DNA of 64,000 bases from Filosporella fistucella (lineage: Eukaryota; Ascomycota; Leotiomycetes; Helotiales). Below are positions 11,416 through 24,090 of this stretch, piece after piece. The stretch covers positions 818,501 to 882,500 of the forward strand of contig JAQJZZ010000019.1 in the NCBI GenBank assembly GCA_030077755.1, given 5' to 3'. Each line of letters begins with the position of its first letter. Position 1 is the first letter of the stretch. Both the position numbers and the translations under genes were made by a program. The notes under the pieces are model-generated. The model did no database searches, was not told where the DNA came from, and worked only from the letters and a program-made list of their open reading frames with translations.

Positions 11416-12535
11416 CTACCTGTTTTTGAACTCGGGCTTTCTCTTCTCAAGAAATGCCGACATTCCTTCTGTTCGGTCCTCAAGGGCGAAAGTACTATAG
11501 TACAAAGTGCGCTCAAGCTTTAAACCGGCTTCCAAGGTGGTCTCATCGGCTACAACTCATCAGATTCCGGTAACACATACACGTTCGGGGTTGGCGGGGA
11601 ACATACCATTTAATACCGATTGCTTCGCAAGCTGAACGATTGGTACCGAAAAAGAGGCAATTCTATGTGCAGCTGCCAATGTCTCGACATGCAGCATGTC
11701 CAGCGGATAAATCTGAGCCACCAATCCAAGTTGGTGAAGTTCTTTTCCGGACAACGTGGAACCCGTGAGAATCATGTTCATCGCCTTCTGCTTGCCCAGA
11801 ACCCGAGTCAATCTCTGCGTTCCCCCAGCACCTGGCATGGTACCGATGGTCACCTCTGGCAAACCAAATTTCGCGTCTTCTGAAGAGTATATGATATCAC
11901 ACATCATTGCTACCTCGAAACCACCGCCGAGAGCAAACCCGGCGACGGAGGCAATGATGGGCTTTCGCATCGATGTAATGGCATCATTGAGGTCTTTGAG
12001 ATATTGTACGCGGTGAGCTTCCGCAGTTGAGAGATGAACCAGCTCGCCCAAGTCCGCTCCGGCTATATTCTTGTGTGTCAGCGTTGTGGCCACTTCTTCA
12101 ATTTTGAGTCCGCTCATCAAAAAGATCAGCCCATCTTTTCACCAAACAAACTGGTCGGTCGCCAAGAATTGAGCTTGGTTTCCAAAGTCCAGATATGGTA
12201 CTCCGTATCGACAGGGGACCAAACAACTATCTCCAATTTTCCACGGAGATTCTTCCCACATCGTGAAGTTTGATCGTCGCCAACCCCACAGAGATGTTTA
12301 AGATAATGAAATTCAGGATGAACATACCTGAGAATGGACCCGATGTGCGATTCGCTGTCAAAATTGCAACTTTGATTTTTTCATCTCGTTCGACCATTGC
12401 AATAGCAGAGACGAGAGTATCAATTAGCTTCTGTGACAATGCATTTCGTTTCTCTGGTCGATTGAGCTTAATGAGAGCGACACCTTGGGCGTCGACTTCG
12501 ACTTGCACCAGGGAGGTATCGCTGGAGAATTCCAT
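11416..12535 (-). CDS. Enoyl-CoA hydratase (crotonase family)
   Basis: Hydrates 2-enoyl-CoA in beta-oxidation. Exons on the minus strand are 12535..12328, 12062..11607 and 11549..11416, giving 265 residues, the usual length of the mature enzyme. The oxyanion-hole segment GPFSAGADLGE is rebuilt exactly across the first intron. The second Gly-rich segment [13 protein letters not shown] carries Glu119 and [17 protein letters not shown] carries Glu139; their 20-residue spacing matches the two catalytic glutamates of ECHS1. The tail [23 protein letters not shown] is family-typical. The first intron is long (265 bp), the second 57 bp. No clear mitochondrial presequence or C-terminal peroxisomal signal is visible with this start. 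The same frame is open for about 95 further codons upstream, with an ATG at 12787, so a longer N-terminus is possible. Confidence 0.87.
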
Positions 12536-14676
12536 AATATCTGACTCCGCTTTTATAGAGGTGACTGTTATGCTGAATGAATTAAGATTTCGGGTACAAT
12601 ATATGAGCAGAGTTGAAGCTCTACCTGAATGTAAGATGTTGATTGTTGACGGGAACAGGAATAAGCTCGAGGAAATTATTTTTGCTCCGGATGGTTTAGA
12701 AATCTTTGCATCAAAAATCATAACCAGGACAACCTGACCTGGGAACGACAAATCAACAAATTTAGACGCCACATCATGTGGTTTCATCCACTCCTCTGGA
12801 ATCTGGGTTTTGTCTGATATGGACGGCTTAACGTCCGGACGAGTCGTGCTTCAATCTAGATGCAAGGAGACCCTGCGGAGAATCTTGAAACATTTGTCCA
12901 CATTTGTTTCACGACTCCACTTCTCAGCCCTAAATCTGGAAAGGTTAGCCGCCGATCGAAATTGCGGCTTGTCCCTTGAGATTAATTGCACTTCGAGACA
13001 GGCTCTTTCATGTCATCATACTTGCTCGAGGGTTCGTCTACATTTGCTTGATGAAGCTCCTACAGTCTTCAACTGGCTTGGGATGAGCTGCTCGGGATTT
13101 CTACCGAGGCACCTCGAGATTGACGACCTGACTCTTGACTCTCCTCGCCTGGAAACGATACGTGTTCTCTCAAGTCCTCACCTAAAGAAGAGCTTTGCAG
13201 TTACCCTGAATGCAAGTGTGCACGGAGTAGTTGACGCAAGAACAGGCATTTGATCCGATCCTCTCCCTGAATATGCGCGTCTGCAGTGCAACGTCACGGC
13301 TCCCACCGGATGATGCAGAATGTTCGCCATCTGGCTTCTAGCTTCAAGCAGTTGAGGACAATTCGTACCAATAAATTGCCACGGGCTCGACATAATGCAG
13401 GTCCAGAAATGGCAAATACTGCACGGAAATCACAATTGCCGCCAATATCAACATGGCTTCGTTCACGAGTCAAGCGCCTTCCCATGAGAAAATAGGCTTG
13501 GGTTGCAACTTAGAAGTGTTCTCAACTTGATTACAACACAACAAAGTTCTTTCATTTCAATGCGATCATTAATCGTCATTTCCATGTGTTTATTGGCAAC
13601 ACTCATTATGAATGTCGAGGGGTACCCTCGATTCTAAAGACGCATGTATGCAAGGGTCTTTGGCGGGAGTTGAATCTGGGGAAATACTGAATCCCTGCAA
13701 CGTGCCTGGCGCATCAAAAGACTTCCACCACTGGGATTTAAGTGAAATATAGTCAATCAATTTGAGTCCCCAGTGAAGCTGTCAGATTAAGTTGCAAGCA
13801 GGGCTGTTCCAAACTTTAAATCGTCCAAGCAACTCGGACGTCTCGTGGCTTTCCCTCGAGCAGGAGTCAAGCAGGCGAACGGTATCTCTCGGTGGATGCA
13901 CCCAAGAAACAAAAACATTGGGAATGTTGCTCAGGGCGCTTGGCTTTTGCAGCCCGAAACTCCATGAGGTGCAATAGGCGCAAAAAGCGAAGGGATTTCC
14001 ACCTCTCAACTCAGCGAATTGGAAGCGCCAGGAGACAACGGGCCGTATGAAAAACTTCGCCTTCATCAACGGAGCACGAGGTTCACAGAAGGTTCTTTCT
14101 CTCCCAATATACAGCCACTACGTGCTCTTTTGGCCGCCTGAGACAAAAAAGGTGGGTGTCACTCGGCTGGCCTTTCCTTAGATAATTCTTGGTCAGCTTC
14201 TGTTCTTGCGACGGTTAATATACCAGCATTCAAACGAACCCACTTGCTCTCCACCTGTCCAGCCTCCCCCGCCATACTCTCACTTACACCCATGTCGCAT
14301 CCCATCCGCCTCTCCACTGACGAACAGGGTGCTTCTCGAGTCAAACATCAGATCTGCGAAGCTGTGAATGTCTACATAATTGTTCAATATGTTGGGCTGG
14401 CCTCAAACATGTATCCACAACTCTGGCAAGGGGTGCCGTGGAACAACTTGCATCTGAATCCACCATAGCTTCTGCTTTTCGGGGCACGCATCATGTAAGG
14501 CAAATGGACCGATGAAGAATGAGCTCAAGAGAGCTTCCGCTTTCGATATAACTACCTTCCGTTCCCTTCAGGTTCCGTCTCGCTTTCGGTCAGCAGGCGC
14601 TGATGCTGTACTGACTTTTCTATAAATTTCTTTCTCCTTCCTCCCTTGAAGCCGGGCTTCGTTTTCTCCCATCACA
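12536..14676. other. 2.1-kb intergenic region between divergent enoyl-CoA hydratase and TmpB-like gene
   Basis: No complete gene recognised. Near 12730..12830 the minus strand encodes a protein-like stretch (IPEEWMKPHDVASKFVDLSF) that may be an extended N-terminus of the hydratase gene or a gene remnant. A 147-codon plus-strand open frame at 12810..13253 has no recognisable domain. The right edge holds the TmpB-like promoter. Confidence 0.5.
14621..14626 (+). promoter_or_regulatory. TATA box of the TmpB-like gene
   Basis: TATAAA sits 56 bp upstream of the ATG at 14677 and is followed by a pyrimidine-rich run (TTTCTTTCTCCTTCCTCCC), the usual arrangement of a fungal core promoter with a short leader. 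Confidence 0.5.
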
Positions 14677-17600
14677 ATGGCTCCTACATTTCAAGGTCTT
14701 GAAGACCTTACCTTCTCTGATCAGATCCTCTTTTCTCAATTTGGTCGCGGGCGAGACCTGCCTCCAACCTTTAAGGCTGTCCACAGAGCTTTCGAAAATA
14801 TGGTCGACCAACAACCAAATGTCATTGCTGTAGAGCAAGATGGCCGAAATCTCACCTACCATGAGCTTGAAAGAGCAGCAAATGGGCTAGCAACACGTCT
14901 TATCGGATTGGGCCTGGAGCCACGGCAACGAGTTTGTCTTGTCGTCCAGCGGTCGTTGCCCATGGTCATAGCAATATTAGCTGTGCTAAAATGTGGTTGC
15001 CAATATGTCCCATTGGACGGCCAGGTTACGGCGGCTTCAGCTCTGAGCCACATTATGAGAGACACAAAAGCGCCATTTGTTCTCTGCCTAGAGAAATTTT
15101 ATGGCAAGGTGAAAGAGCTTGCAGATCCATCAACATCCATCATAACCCTTGACTCGTCCCTTGAAGAGCCGGTTTCTTCACAGAGACCCAACGTTCGGGT
15201 GGGTAGAAAGGATGGCGCATATGCCATCTACACCTCAGGTATGAAATCCCGAGAAACATTGTGCGATCGAAGTTAATTTGCAATAAGGTTCTACGGGGCC
15301 GCCCAAAGGCGTGGATGTGTCCCACTGTGGCGTCACGAACCTTCTTTGCAATTATCCTGGAAATTTGAACATAGGGCGTGGAACGCAAGTAGCGCAGCTG
15401 CTTTCAATAAGCTTCGATATGGGTACATTTCATTTATCTTCGTATGTGAAATTGGAGCTAATTGCGTACAGGTCAATGGGAGATTTTGGGCACTCTGATG
15501 AATGGCGGCACTCTACTAATACGAACATCTGATTGGAAATACGTGCTAAAACGAGTTAGTTGCCACTCACATCGCACGCATAATTGTTTCTGAACTGATT
15601 TAGGCTCACACGATCATATCTACGCCCTCCATTCTTGCTACATTTCCAAGATCCGAGTATCCGAATATTGAGGTTGTCAGTGTTGCCGGGGAACCATGTC
15701 CAAAATCGTAAGTTTTGCACGTTAAACCTACTTTTGAACCTTATTAAGTATTTCTTGCAGCCTTGCAGATGATTGGTCAAAACAAGCTACCTTTTTCAAT
15801 GGCTGTGGTCCAACGGAGGTAAGTTACGAATGTGACTGCTATCTCATATGACGTTCGCTGACCCTAAAAAGATTACCATCGTAAATACAATGCATAAACA
15901 CAAATCTGGCGGACAGTTGTCTATTGGCAAACCCTTGCCTAACACAAATGTGTATGTCTTGGATGAGAATGAGCAGCCTCTACCAATTGGAGAGAAAGGT
16001 TTAATGTGGGTTGGAGGCGCAGGCGTGTCTCGTGGATACCTGAATTTGCCGGAGTTGACCTGTGCGAGATACAAATATGATAAATTCATGAATGATGGGT
16101 ATGTTACCAAGCCACTTATGAGGATTGTGGCTGGTCATTAACATGGAACAGGTCCATAATGTTCAATACTGGCGACCTCTGCAGATGGCTACCAGACGGT
16201 TCAATCTGCCACGAAGGGAGGGCGGACGATCAAGTAAAAATCAAGGTAGATAAGTTCTTCCAAGTCAATTCAGAGTTACCCTAATCATGAGTAGGGATTT
16301 CGCGTTGAACTTGACAGTGTATCTGCTTCTATGGAATCTGTGCCAGGGGTGAGCAAAGCATGCGCGATCTTCAATGACAAGGTCTTATGGGGATTCTACT
16401 CCAGTTCATCAAAAGTTCACGAAGATGAGGTAAAGGCAACGGTTGAGCAACGTCAGCCATATTATGCTGTTCCATCTAAGTTCGTCTTTCGGGAGAGCCT
16501 ACCAATGACCTCAAACGGCAAGATCGATAAACGCGCACTTCTTGCATCTGTTGGAGTTGGTTCAGCAACTCCTCCAACTCCGCCTCAGACACCTCCACAG
16601 GCGTATGCTCAAATATCGAAACCTTTGCCCGCTGTTATGCCCTCGGAGAAGGAGCAGATTCAAGTAGTCGTTTCAGAAGCACCACCACATACTTCTGACT
16701 CCAAATCGTCATCTACCAGCAATTATCTAGAGAAATTCCCTCTACCAGAGAAGAAAGGTACCCACGGCTTGCGAGCTTTCCGTCACAAAATCGCCTCTCT
16801 TTACAGACGGCTATTTTCCGTTGTCTTTATTGTCAATATGGTGGCGCTCTTTCTAATGGTGAAATTTGGAAGGACTGGCAGAGGGTTGCAAAATATCTCA
16901 ACAGCAGTGGCAGCCAATCTAGCAACCGCTGTTTTGATGAGGCAAGAGCATGTTATCAATACTTTATTCACACTTGCAACCGCAGTACCAACCTCTTGGC
17001 CTATGTGGATCAGACGGAATTGCGCAAAGGTGTATCACATAGGTGGTTTTCACAGTGGATGTGCTGTCGCATCAACGATATGGTTCGTGATCTTCACCGT
17101 TGCTACGACCATCAATCATCGAGATCCTGCGGTCCTGGTCATTTCTTATTTGATCGTGGTGCTCATGCTCTCCATGGTTGTGGCAGCCCATCCAACTCAA
17201 CGGGCGAAGTACCATGATAGGTTTGAGCTCATCCACAGATTCGCCGGATGGACGGCTTTGGCATTGTTTTGGGCGCAAACTCTTATCGTCACCAACAGCC
17301 TCCGAGGGAATATAGACCTTGGACTCGCTCTAGTGCAAAATCCCGGGTTTTGGCTTCTAGCTGTGGCAACAAGTAGCATCATTCTCCCTTGGTTCAATCT
17401 TCAGAAAGTTACGGTTCGGTCGGATGTCCTCTCGAAACACGCAGTTCGTCTCTATTTCACATATCAAAAGCCTCCAGTCGTCGGAACTGCTATCCGTCTC
17501 TCCGAACGTCCTCTTATCGAGTGGCACGCTTTTGCTACGATTTCCAAACCCAACGAGAAGGAGTTTTCAGTCCTTGTCTCAAATGCAGGTGATTGGACTT

Positions 17601-18142
17601 CTCGCCAAATCAACACCGCACCCCGCCAACTCTGGGTGAAAGGCGTCCCAGCCTGCGGTGTCCTGCGTATCGCACCTCTCTTCAAAAGTATGGTTCTCAT
17701 CGCAACAGGATCTGGAATCGGTCCTTGCCTGCCCGTTATCTACGCCAACAAGATCCCCCTTCGCATCTTCGTATGTTACCTATTCATTTGTTCTCCCTTC
17801 CAGATTTTGCTGTGATTCAGCTTTTGAGCAGGTTTCAGCCTGCTCGCCTGATAAATGTTGATAAATTGCGGTGCTAATTCGTTGCAGTGGTCAGCACCAC
17901 ATCCCGAAGAGAATTTCGGAAAGGAGATCATCGATAGCATATACGCAGCGGACCCCAACGCCATAATTCACAATACAAAAACTATGGGACGACCAGATAT
18001 GGTGGCTTCAACTTACCGCCTCATGAGAGAAAGTGGAGCAGAGGCAATGGCGATTATTAGTAACAAGAAATTGACGCAGATGGTCGTTTATGCGATGGAG
18101 AGCAGGGGTTTCCCGGCTTTTGGAGCAATCTTTGATTCGTAG
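14677..18142 (+). CDS. NRPS-type adenylation domain fused to membrane ferric-reductase-like oxidoreductase (TmpB-like)
   Basis: Nine exons: 14677..15238, 15288..15422, 15472..15554, 15604..15707, 15761..15818, 15872..16098, 16152..16245, 16295..17770, 17888..18142; 997 residues. Residues 1 to about 620 form an adenylate-forming domain with [21 protein letters not shown] (keeping the Asp that binds the amino group in amino-acid-activating domains), [33 protein letters not shown] and NGKIDKRAL with the C-terminal Lys. No thiolation or condensation domain follows. A Pro-rich linker leads to about five membrane segments (His in GGFHSG and LIHRFAGW), then a flavin/nicotinamide-like region with [14 protein letters not shown]. 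The same architecture is known in Aspergillus nidulans TmpB, a larger homologue of the oxidoreductase TmpA, needed for normal conidiation. Role here (a signalling metabolite in development) is inferred from that homologue; the substrate is unknown. Confidence 0.85.
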
Positions 18143-19201
18143 GTTGGACTGAGATGGGAATCTACAATCTATGTTCTGTTTTATGGATCTCGATCGTATT
18201 TCTTTTGTCTATTTTAAAATGGGGGCGTTTGATACCTATGGGGTTGATGAATTTGGGAGCTCAATTTGGGAGCGATGTCATTCAGGCCGGGGGTCCTCAA
18301 TACCCCTTTCTACTGTTTATAGTCACTTGCCCCCCTGTTCTTGATTGGACTGTTCAAATTTAAGAAGTGATTCTAGTAGCTCTCCCAGTTTTATTTGAAC
18401 CCCATTCATCTTACACAGCATTTCTGCCAATACCTAACCTACAAGAAGTCGAGATATCTACCTCATGTTCCTGTGGCTGCATTGTGCAATCTTATCTTGG
18501 ATGGTTCATTTTCACAGTCGTCTTCACAAATATGAAAGTTCTCCACCTCGTCATAGCCGTTTCGCATCTCGTCCCCTCAGTCCCCGAACCGACTACCTCC
18601 AATCATCGCCATCATCAGCCGAAGACAAATCGTGAAACCATATCTCTCAACCGGCATAACTTACTTCTCCATACCTCACTCAAAATCTGGAGCATACCTC
18701 TCCCCACGTCATCCCGTTTTCCAGCCCGAAGTAAGAGCCAAAATATCAGTCGCCGAAGCTCTTGAAACGCTTCTTCGGGCCTACTTGGCTTCCCGAGGTG
18801 GGACCGTGCAAGGTGCTTCCTGTGACAAGGCTGTGATACATGGCATCTGAACGAATAGGAGGCAGACTGAGAGTGAGGCTCATGCAAGAATGAAGGAGTT
18901 GAGGACAGCCTTGTGGGGTTGGGTGGTGGAGAGAAGTGGCGGCCACGTCACGGGAGGGAATGTTAACCTAATGGGGATGATATGAGTTGATGTCACTAAT
19001 GCGGTTTTGATACAGAAAAGGTCAAGTTCTGATGATCCACTTTCAGCGGTGAGTGTAGAGAAAGGACTTTATAAGATAGTTCTTATATCCTCTCGCATAT
19101 CTCTTTTGTAAGACTTCCGTCTATACTTTATTCCTCTTCTAAAAGCTTGTTTCGTATCCTTCTGCCAGATTAACTTCTTGGTAGAGAACTGTAAAGTCGA
19201 T
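18143..19201. other. Intergenic region, promoter of second permease
   Basis: No gene recognised in about 1.06 kb. A TATAAG at 19070..19075 lies 127 bp before the permease ATG. Short open frames around 18615-18890 on both strands lack family features. Confidence 0.5.
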
Positions 19202-20971
19202 ATGGCTCCTTATTTTGGCCTCAGGGGTGGGTGGCTTACTTTCTGGGTGACTGTAGCTTGTGCTACTGATATGACACTCTTTGGTTATGACCAAGGTGTT
19301 TTCGGTGTGTTTCTCTTCCTTTTTCTCTTTTTCAACTTGACTGACATCTCCAGGCGGGGTGATAGTAACACAAGACTTCCTCGACACACTGAATTTGAAC
19401 GGCAAAACGAGCCTTATCGGCACGGTAACAGCTCTTTATGATCTCGGTTGTTTCGCTGGTGCTATCCTAGCCGTTGCTATTGGCGACATGTTGGGTAGAA
19501 AGAAAACGATTCTATTGGGAACGACAATTATGACTGTTGGCGCCGTGATGCAAATTGCGGCTTTCAATGTGCCGGTCATGATTACGGGTAGGATTGTGGC
19601 TGGTATTGGAAATGGGCTCAATACTTCAACGGCACCGGTTTGGCAAAGTGAAACTTCGACAGCTAGTAAGTGATTTTTGATTTCGCCATCTGACAAGGGG
19701 ATTTACTCTTTTCTTTCACATATGAACTTCCTTGGAGCTCTTGATACTAACAATTCCCAGACTGGAGAGGAAAACTCGTCGTCATAGAAATGATCCTCAA
19801 TATCGCCGGTTTCTCCCTCTCAAACTGGATGACCTACGGCTTCTCCTTCGTCGGCGGTCCAATCTCCTGGCGTTTCCCTTTAGCCTTCCAACTCGTCTTT
19901 ATCATCATACTTTTCGCTACCGTTCCCTGGCTCCCAGAATCACCTCGCTGGCTGATTGCACATGGTGACCTCAAACAGGCCAGACAGATCCTAGCTGATC
20001 TCGAGAACAGAGATATCAATGATGAGAGGACCATGAATGATGTGAGGGACATCCAATATGCGGTCACGTTTGAGCGGGAACATGGTGTTTCCTGGGCGGA
20101 TCTTTTCCGTGGGAAGACAGGAGAAGGGACTTCTACTATTCGTAGACTGGTTTTAGGAATGGGTACGCAGATTATGCAGCAACTGTCTGGAATTAACGTC
20201 ACTTCGTACTACTTACCGACAGTTCTCATCGCATCTGTCGGTCTCTCGAATTCCCTCGCTCGTCTCCTCGCTGCATGTAACTCAGTATCATACCTCCTCT
20301 TTTCCCTCATCGGAATCCCGAATGTCGAAAAATGGGGTCGCAGAAATTTGATGATGGGGGCTGCCGCTGGTCAAGCCTTCTGTTACGTTTTCATAACAGC
20401 ACTTATTCGATATGCTGAAATGCCTGGGTATGCACATCAGAAAGAAGTTGCTTCCGCTTCCATCGCTTTCTTCTTTTTATATTATGTCTTCTTCGGAATC
20501 GGCTGGCAAGGTGTCCCTTGGCTTTACCCGACAGAGATCAACAGTCTGTCGATGCGAACCAAAGGTGCGGCGTTGGGAACGGCTGCGAATTGGCTGTTCA
20601 ATTTCATGGTTGTGGAGATTACACCTATCGGTATCGAAAGCCTAGGCTGGAAATTTTACATCATCTGGACGGTCTTCAATGCTAGTTTCGTGCCCATAGT
20701 TTTCTTGTTCTACCCAGAAACAGCGGATAGGAGATTAGAAGATGTTGATCGTTTGTTTAGAGAGAATGGGGATATTTTCATTTTCAGAGATCCAAATGCG
20801 GTAAGCAAGAAGAGACCGCTGGCTTATTTTGAGAGTGAAGATTTGGGGCTTGGGAGGAATGAAGAGTATATTCTTGGGAATGTGGTTACACATCGCTCGA
20901 AGAAAGATGAGGCCCAGGGTGGAGTTATGGCTGAGCATGAGGAGGGCGCTTATGGAAGGAGGTGGGATTGA
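19202..20971 (+). CDS. MFS sugar transporter
   Basis: Plasma-membrane sugar transporter with 12 predicted helices. Exons 19202..19304, 19354..19665 and 19761..20971 give 541 residues. The first helix has FGYDQGVFGGVIVTQDFL, with the intron inside the GVFG/G motif. GDMLGRKKTILLG is the family GR(K/R) loop, WLPESPRWLIAHG the central signature, MQQLSGINVTSYYLPTVL the sugar-pathway helix 7 motif, and YPETADRRLEDVDRLF the C-terminal signature. The C-terminal 90 residues are hydrophilic and cytosolic. The start is the ATG after a TTG-open frame; MAPYFGLRGG is a common N-terminus of this fungal subfamily. It is transcribed in the same direction as the TmpB-like gene but 1 kb away. Substrate not predictable from sequence. 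Confidence 0.92.
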
Positions 20972-23900
20972 GATTCTTCATCATGAGGGTTTGGTGCATG
21001 CAGCAAACTGGAAACTTCTAGAGTTCTAAGTCTATTTAACGTTTAGAGGGATGCATTGTACTTGTGATTCAAAATGGCCTTTGATACCAATATAGAGAGG
21101 ATAGAACCATAGGGAATAGGTCAAAAAAAAACATTGACATCGTGCTTGAAATTGCATCATGCTTCCTCTTCCATTCCCAGGCTATGAGTATCTCTAGATC
21201 TCCAAAATGGGAGACGGGTGAATAAAGCCAAACTGCCTGCGGTGCTAAAAAAAAAATGGAAGCCGGTGGGCAGAAGTGGAATAGAGAAAGCTGATAAGAA
21301 CAGCATCAAGGGTGCGGGGGGAAAGAGTAATCAAGAAGAGAGAAGAGAGAAGATTTTTTTTAGAAAAAATTGATATAGATATGGGAGCATTGATAACAAA
21401 TGATAAATGTATGCGAAGTGTTGGGTAAGTGATGGCAGAGATCGACCTCAAACCCGAAGACATAAATTCAAGTCATGCCCCTGTGTGTCAAACATGTATT
21501 GTACCCCATTCAGGCTTCAAAACCCACTTCCTGAGCAGCGCCCACGATAGCTTGGTGACAGCTTCTGCCTAATAAGTATAAAGGGAAGTCTAGAACTATT
21601 CGGAGTGCGGTTTGCTTCAAAGAGTGCTATGCGTCTATTCGATTGAGTGAAACGGGATGCAACCAGTCTTGGAGTCCTTCAGTTGAACTCGAAAGCAGAG
21701 GCAGTCGGCTATAAAAAGAATGTGAGGATCTCTCAAACTCATATGTGGCCACAGAGGACAGAATTCTCGACCATGAGTCCCAACAGTGGGCCCCCTTTGA
21801 GAGGTCAGAAAGGAAATATTGAGCATGGAGTAGGAGACCTGCGCTTCTCGACCTTCCAGGTGTATCACATCACGAAAAGCGTTTCGAGAGAAAACTTCCA
21901 TCTTATGGCTTCCACGACTAACACAATCCTAGGAGAGGAAGACTTCTCTAAACAGCTTTTCTCAATATCTCAAAAACCTCTTGCAGAATCACACGAGTTC
22001 TCGATCCTGCCAAAGTACCCACCAAGCAGGGAGAAGGACCGCTCAATGGGGGCGGCGGTGCAGATGTAGAATCTTAACTCCGGATCTTTCATTTGTTGTA
22101 TTGGTTGGCACTCAATCTCAAAATTGGTAGACAACCCACTGTGACGGCGGGTTGAATGTAAGTGTGAAAATTCTCTCTTATCCATTTTGATATCTTTCAA
22201 TTCAACAGGGATTTGAGTTAGGAAAAGAACTGCGGGAGTACAAGAGGATAAGCGCGACAAGGAGATTCGAAAGGAACGGCTGAAATTTAGTAAAAGGAAT
22301 ACAGAGAATGGCATCGTCATCGTGGTGGCTTGCACCACTGATAATTCACAACATCATAGAAGTTTAAACATAATTGGTCTGCAAGAGTAATTACCTATCT
22401 CGAAAGTTCGCTTTCGATATCGATTCTTGAGGTTCAAAGATTTCAGGGGCCCATTGCTATCATCCAATTCGAGTTCTAACTGGCTTCAGTTTACCATTAA
22501 CGAATTTGCAAAGCCTAGCTATAAATTTGTGGGCGAGGAAGACAACTTGGAGGTGCGTTTCACGTCAAAACATAACACTGACAAAATCATGGGTAGGCCA
22601 ATGTCTTTAGCCTGCGATGGCCAGCCAGGAGACGTTGTCAGTCTCAATGAGATACAAAGCACACTAGACTATCGGAGATCACTGTAATCTACAGCAATGG
22701 CTTGGCTCAAAAAGCGCGCCAAAGCCCCACAGAACTCTTGTACATTTTCCTCCAACGTCTCCGTCAAGAATAAGGACTTCACGCAAGTTGACCCATAGAG
22801 GGCAGATGTTCACCAGAAGCAATCAGGGAGAAATTCACGAGTAGTATATACCTTGAACTCGGGACAATAAGTGAATAGGTAGTGGGGGAGCTATATGTGG
22901 AAGAATGCGGACTTTGAGAAATTTAGAACCTTATTAATGTGGAAATCGCCACTAGGTTTCTTGAAGCAGAGTAGGACAATCCTGAAAAGAAGTTTGAGGA
23001 CCTCAACAGTTGTGACAAGTTAACTTAACAGGCAGAGGAGAATATGTAATCCTTTGCTTCATAGCTGTTTTCATAGCTTCGAATAATACTAATAATTTCT
23101 GATAAAGACGATGGATGTCACTGATGATCATGCCTCTCCTCTTTGTCAAAATTCAGTACTTGTGTAAATCATTGCGGTATACGTATATGATCCTTCTCAT
23201 AATCACGAGAAGTCATATCGGTTCTAAGGGGAGGGAACAACTCGCATGAAATCATGTGAGGTCACATGATAAAGACTCATTCAATACCTCATAAAACGAA
23301 ACAGAACCCCACGCAGCGCTACACTTCCTTCATCTCAATCTATCTTCAGCATCCGCCTCGAACATCGAAAGCCAGAAAAACAAACGTTCCCGAAATTCCA
23401 GACCCAGATCTCAAACAACGTGACACAAACGGATCAAAATTCCATTTTTATGAAAAGGAAATGCGACACATCATGCAAACAATTAACCTGCACAACCCTC
23501 AATCTCAGCCTCATATGCAGTGCTCCACAGTATTTGACAGCCTACTTTATTTCAGGCTGCCCAAGAGCTGGGATAAGCGTTTGAACATCAACACGGAACC
23601 CAATTTAGCAAACCACTTCCTGAGTCCCTGACTGAGGTAGTGGATATCTTTGAGATGATGATAGATGCCCAACTCAACAATGACTCACAGATACCATTTG
23701 AGGCTCCATCTATATCCATCAAAAGCATAATTCCAACACAAAAGAGAAATAAATGTGCAACAAGTAAAGAAAAAGAAAGGTCTGCCGCAGATCCTCTTGA
23801 TCACCACGACCAACGACGTATCCAACGGGGTCGATCCCGTCAATCGGTTCGGGTCAGTAAGCAGCTCGGAGATTACACTCAGAGCCTGAACTCGGAACCA

Positions 23901-24090
23901 GATTTTCAGAATTTTGTCTTTAGAGGAACCGTTATAGCGTTTTCTGGTCGCCCGTGGGCTGGCGTTGGATTACAGCTGGGAGGGACCCTGATATTGATAT
24001 CAGACAGGGGAGATGAAGTGGAAAGGGTTGGGTTTGGGCCAAAATTGGAACTGGAAGTGACACGACTAGCCTACGCGTTTGCATGAGAGA
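20972..24090. other. Left part of a 12.5-kb gene-poor region
   Basis: No convincing gene. Open frames at 21647..22069, 22427..22687, 23266..23631 and 23640..24086 (plus) and 21970..22338 (minus) are short, mostly without ATG starts, lack recognisable domains and cannot be linked by splice sites into a family protein. A rapidly evolving or remnant gene near 23.27-24.09 kb cannot be excluded. Confidence 0.45.

Noticed and set aside
11550..11582. 33-nt intron (donor GTGTATG at 11582) in the enoyl-CoA hydratase
   Set aside because: Too short for fungal splicing; the donor at 11606 gives a 57-nt intron and a family-like [10 protein letters not shown] junction.
12810..13253. Plus-strand 147-codon frame upstream of the TmpB-like gene
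   Set aside because: No domain, irregular composition, and the opposite strand has similarly long frames; treated as chance.
23266..24086. Two consecutive plus-strand frames (121 and 148 codons) as a possible spliced gene
   Set aside because: The second starts without ATG, no family features, and no convincing intron joins them.
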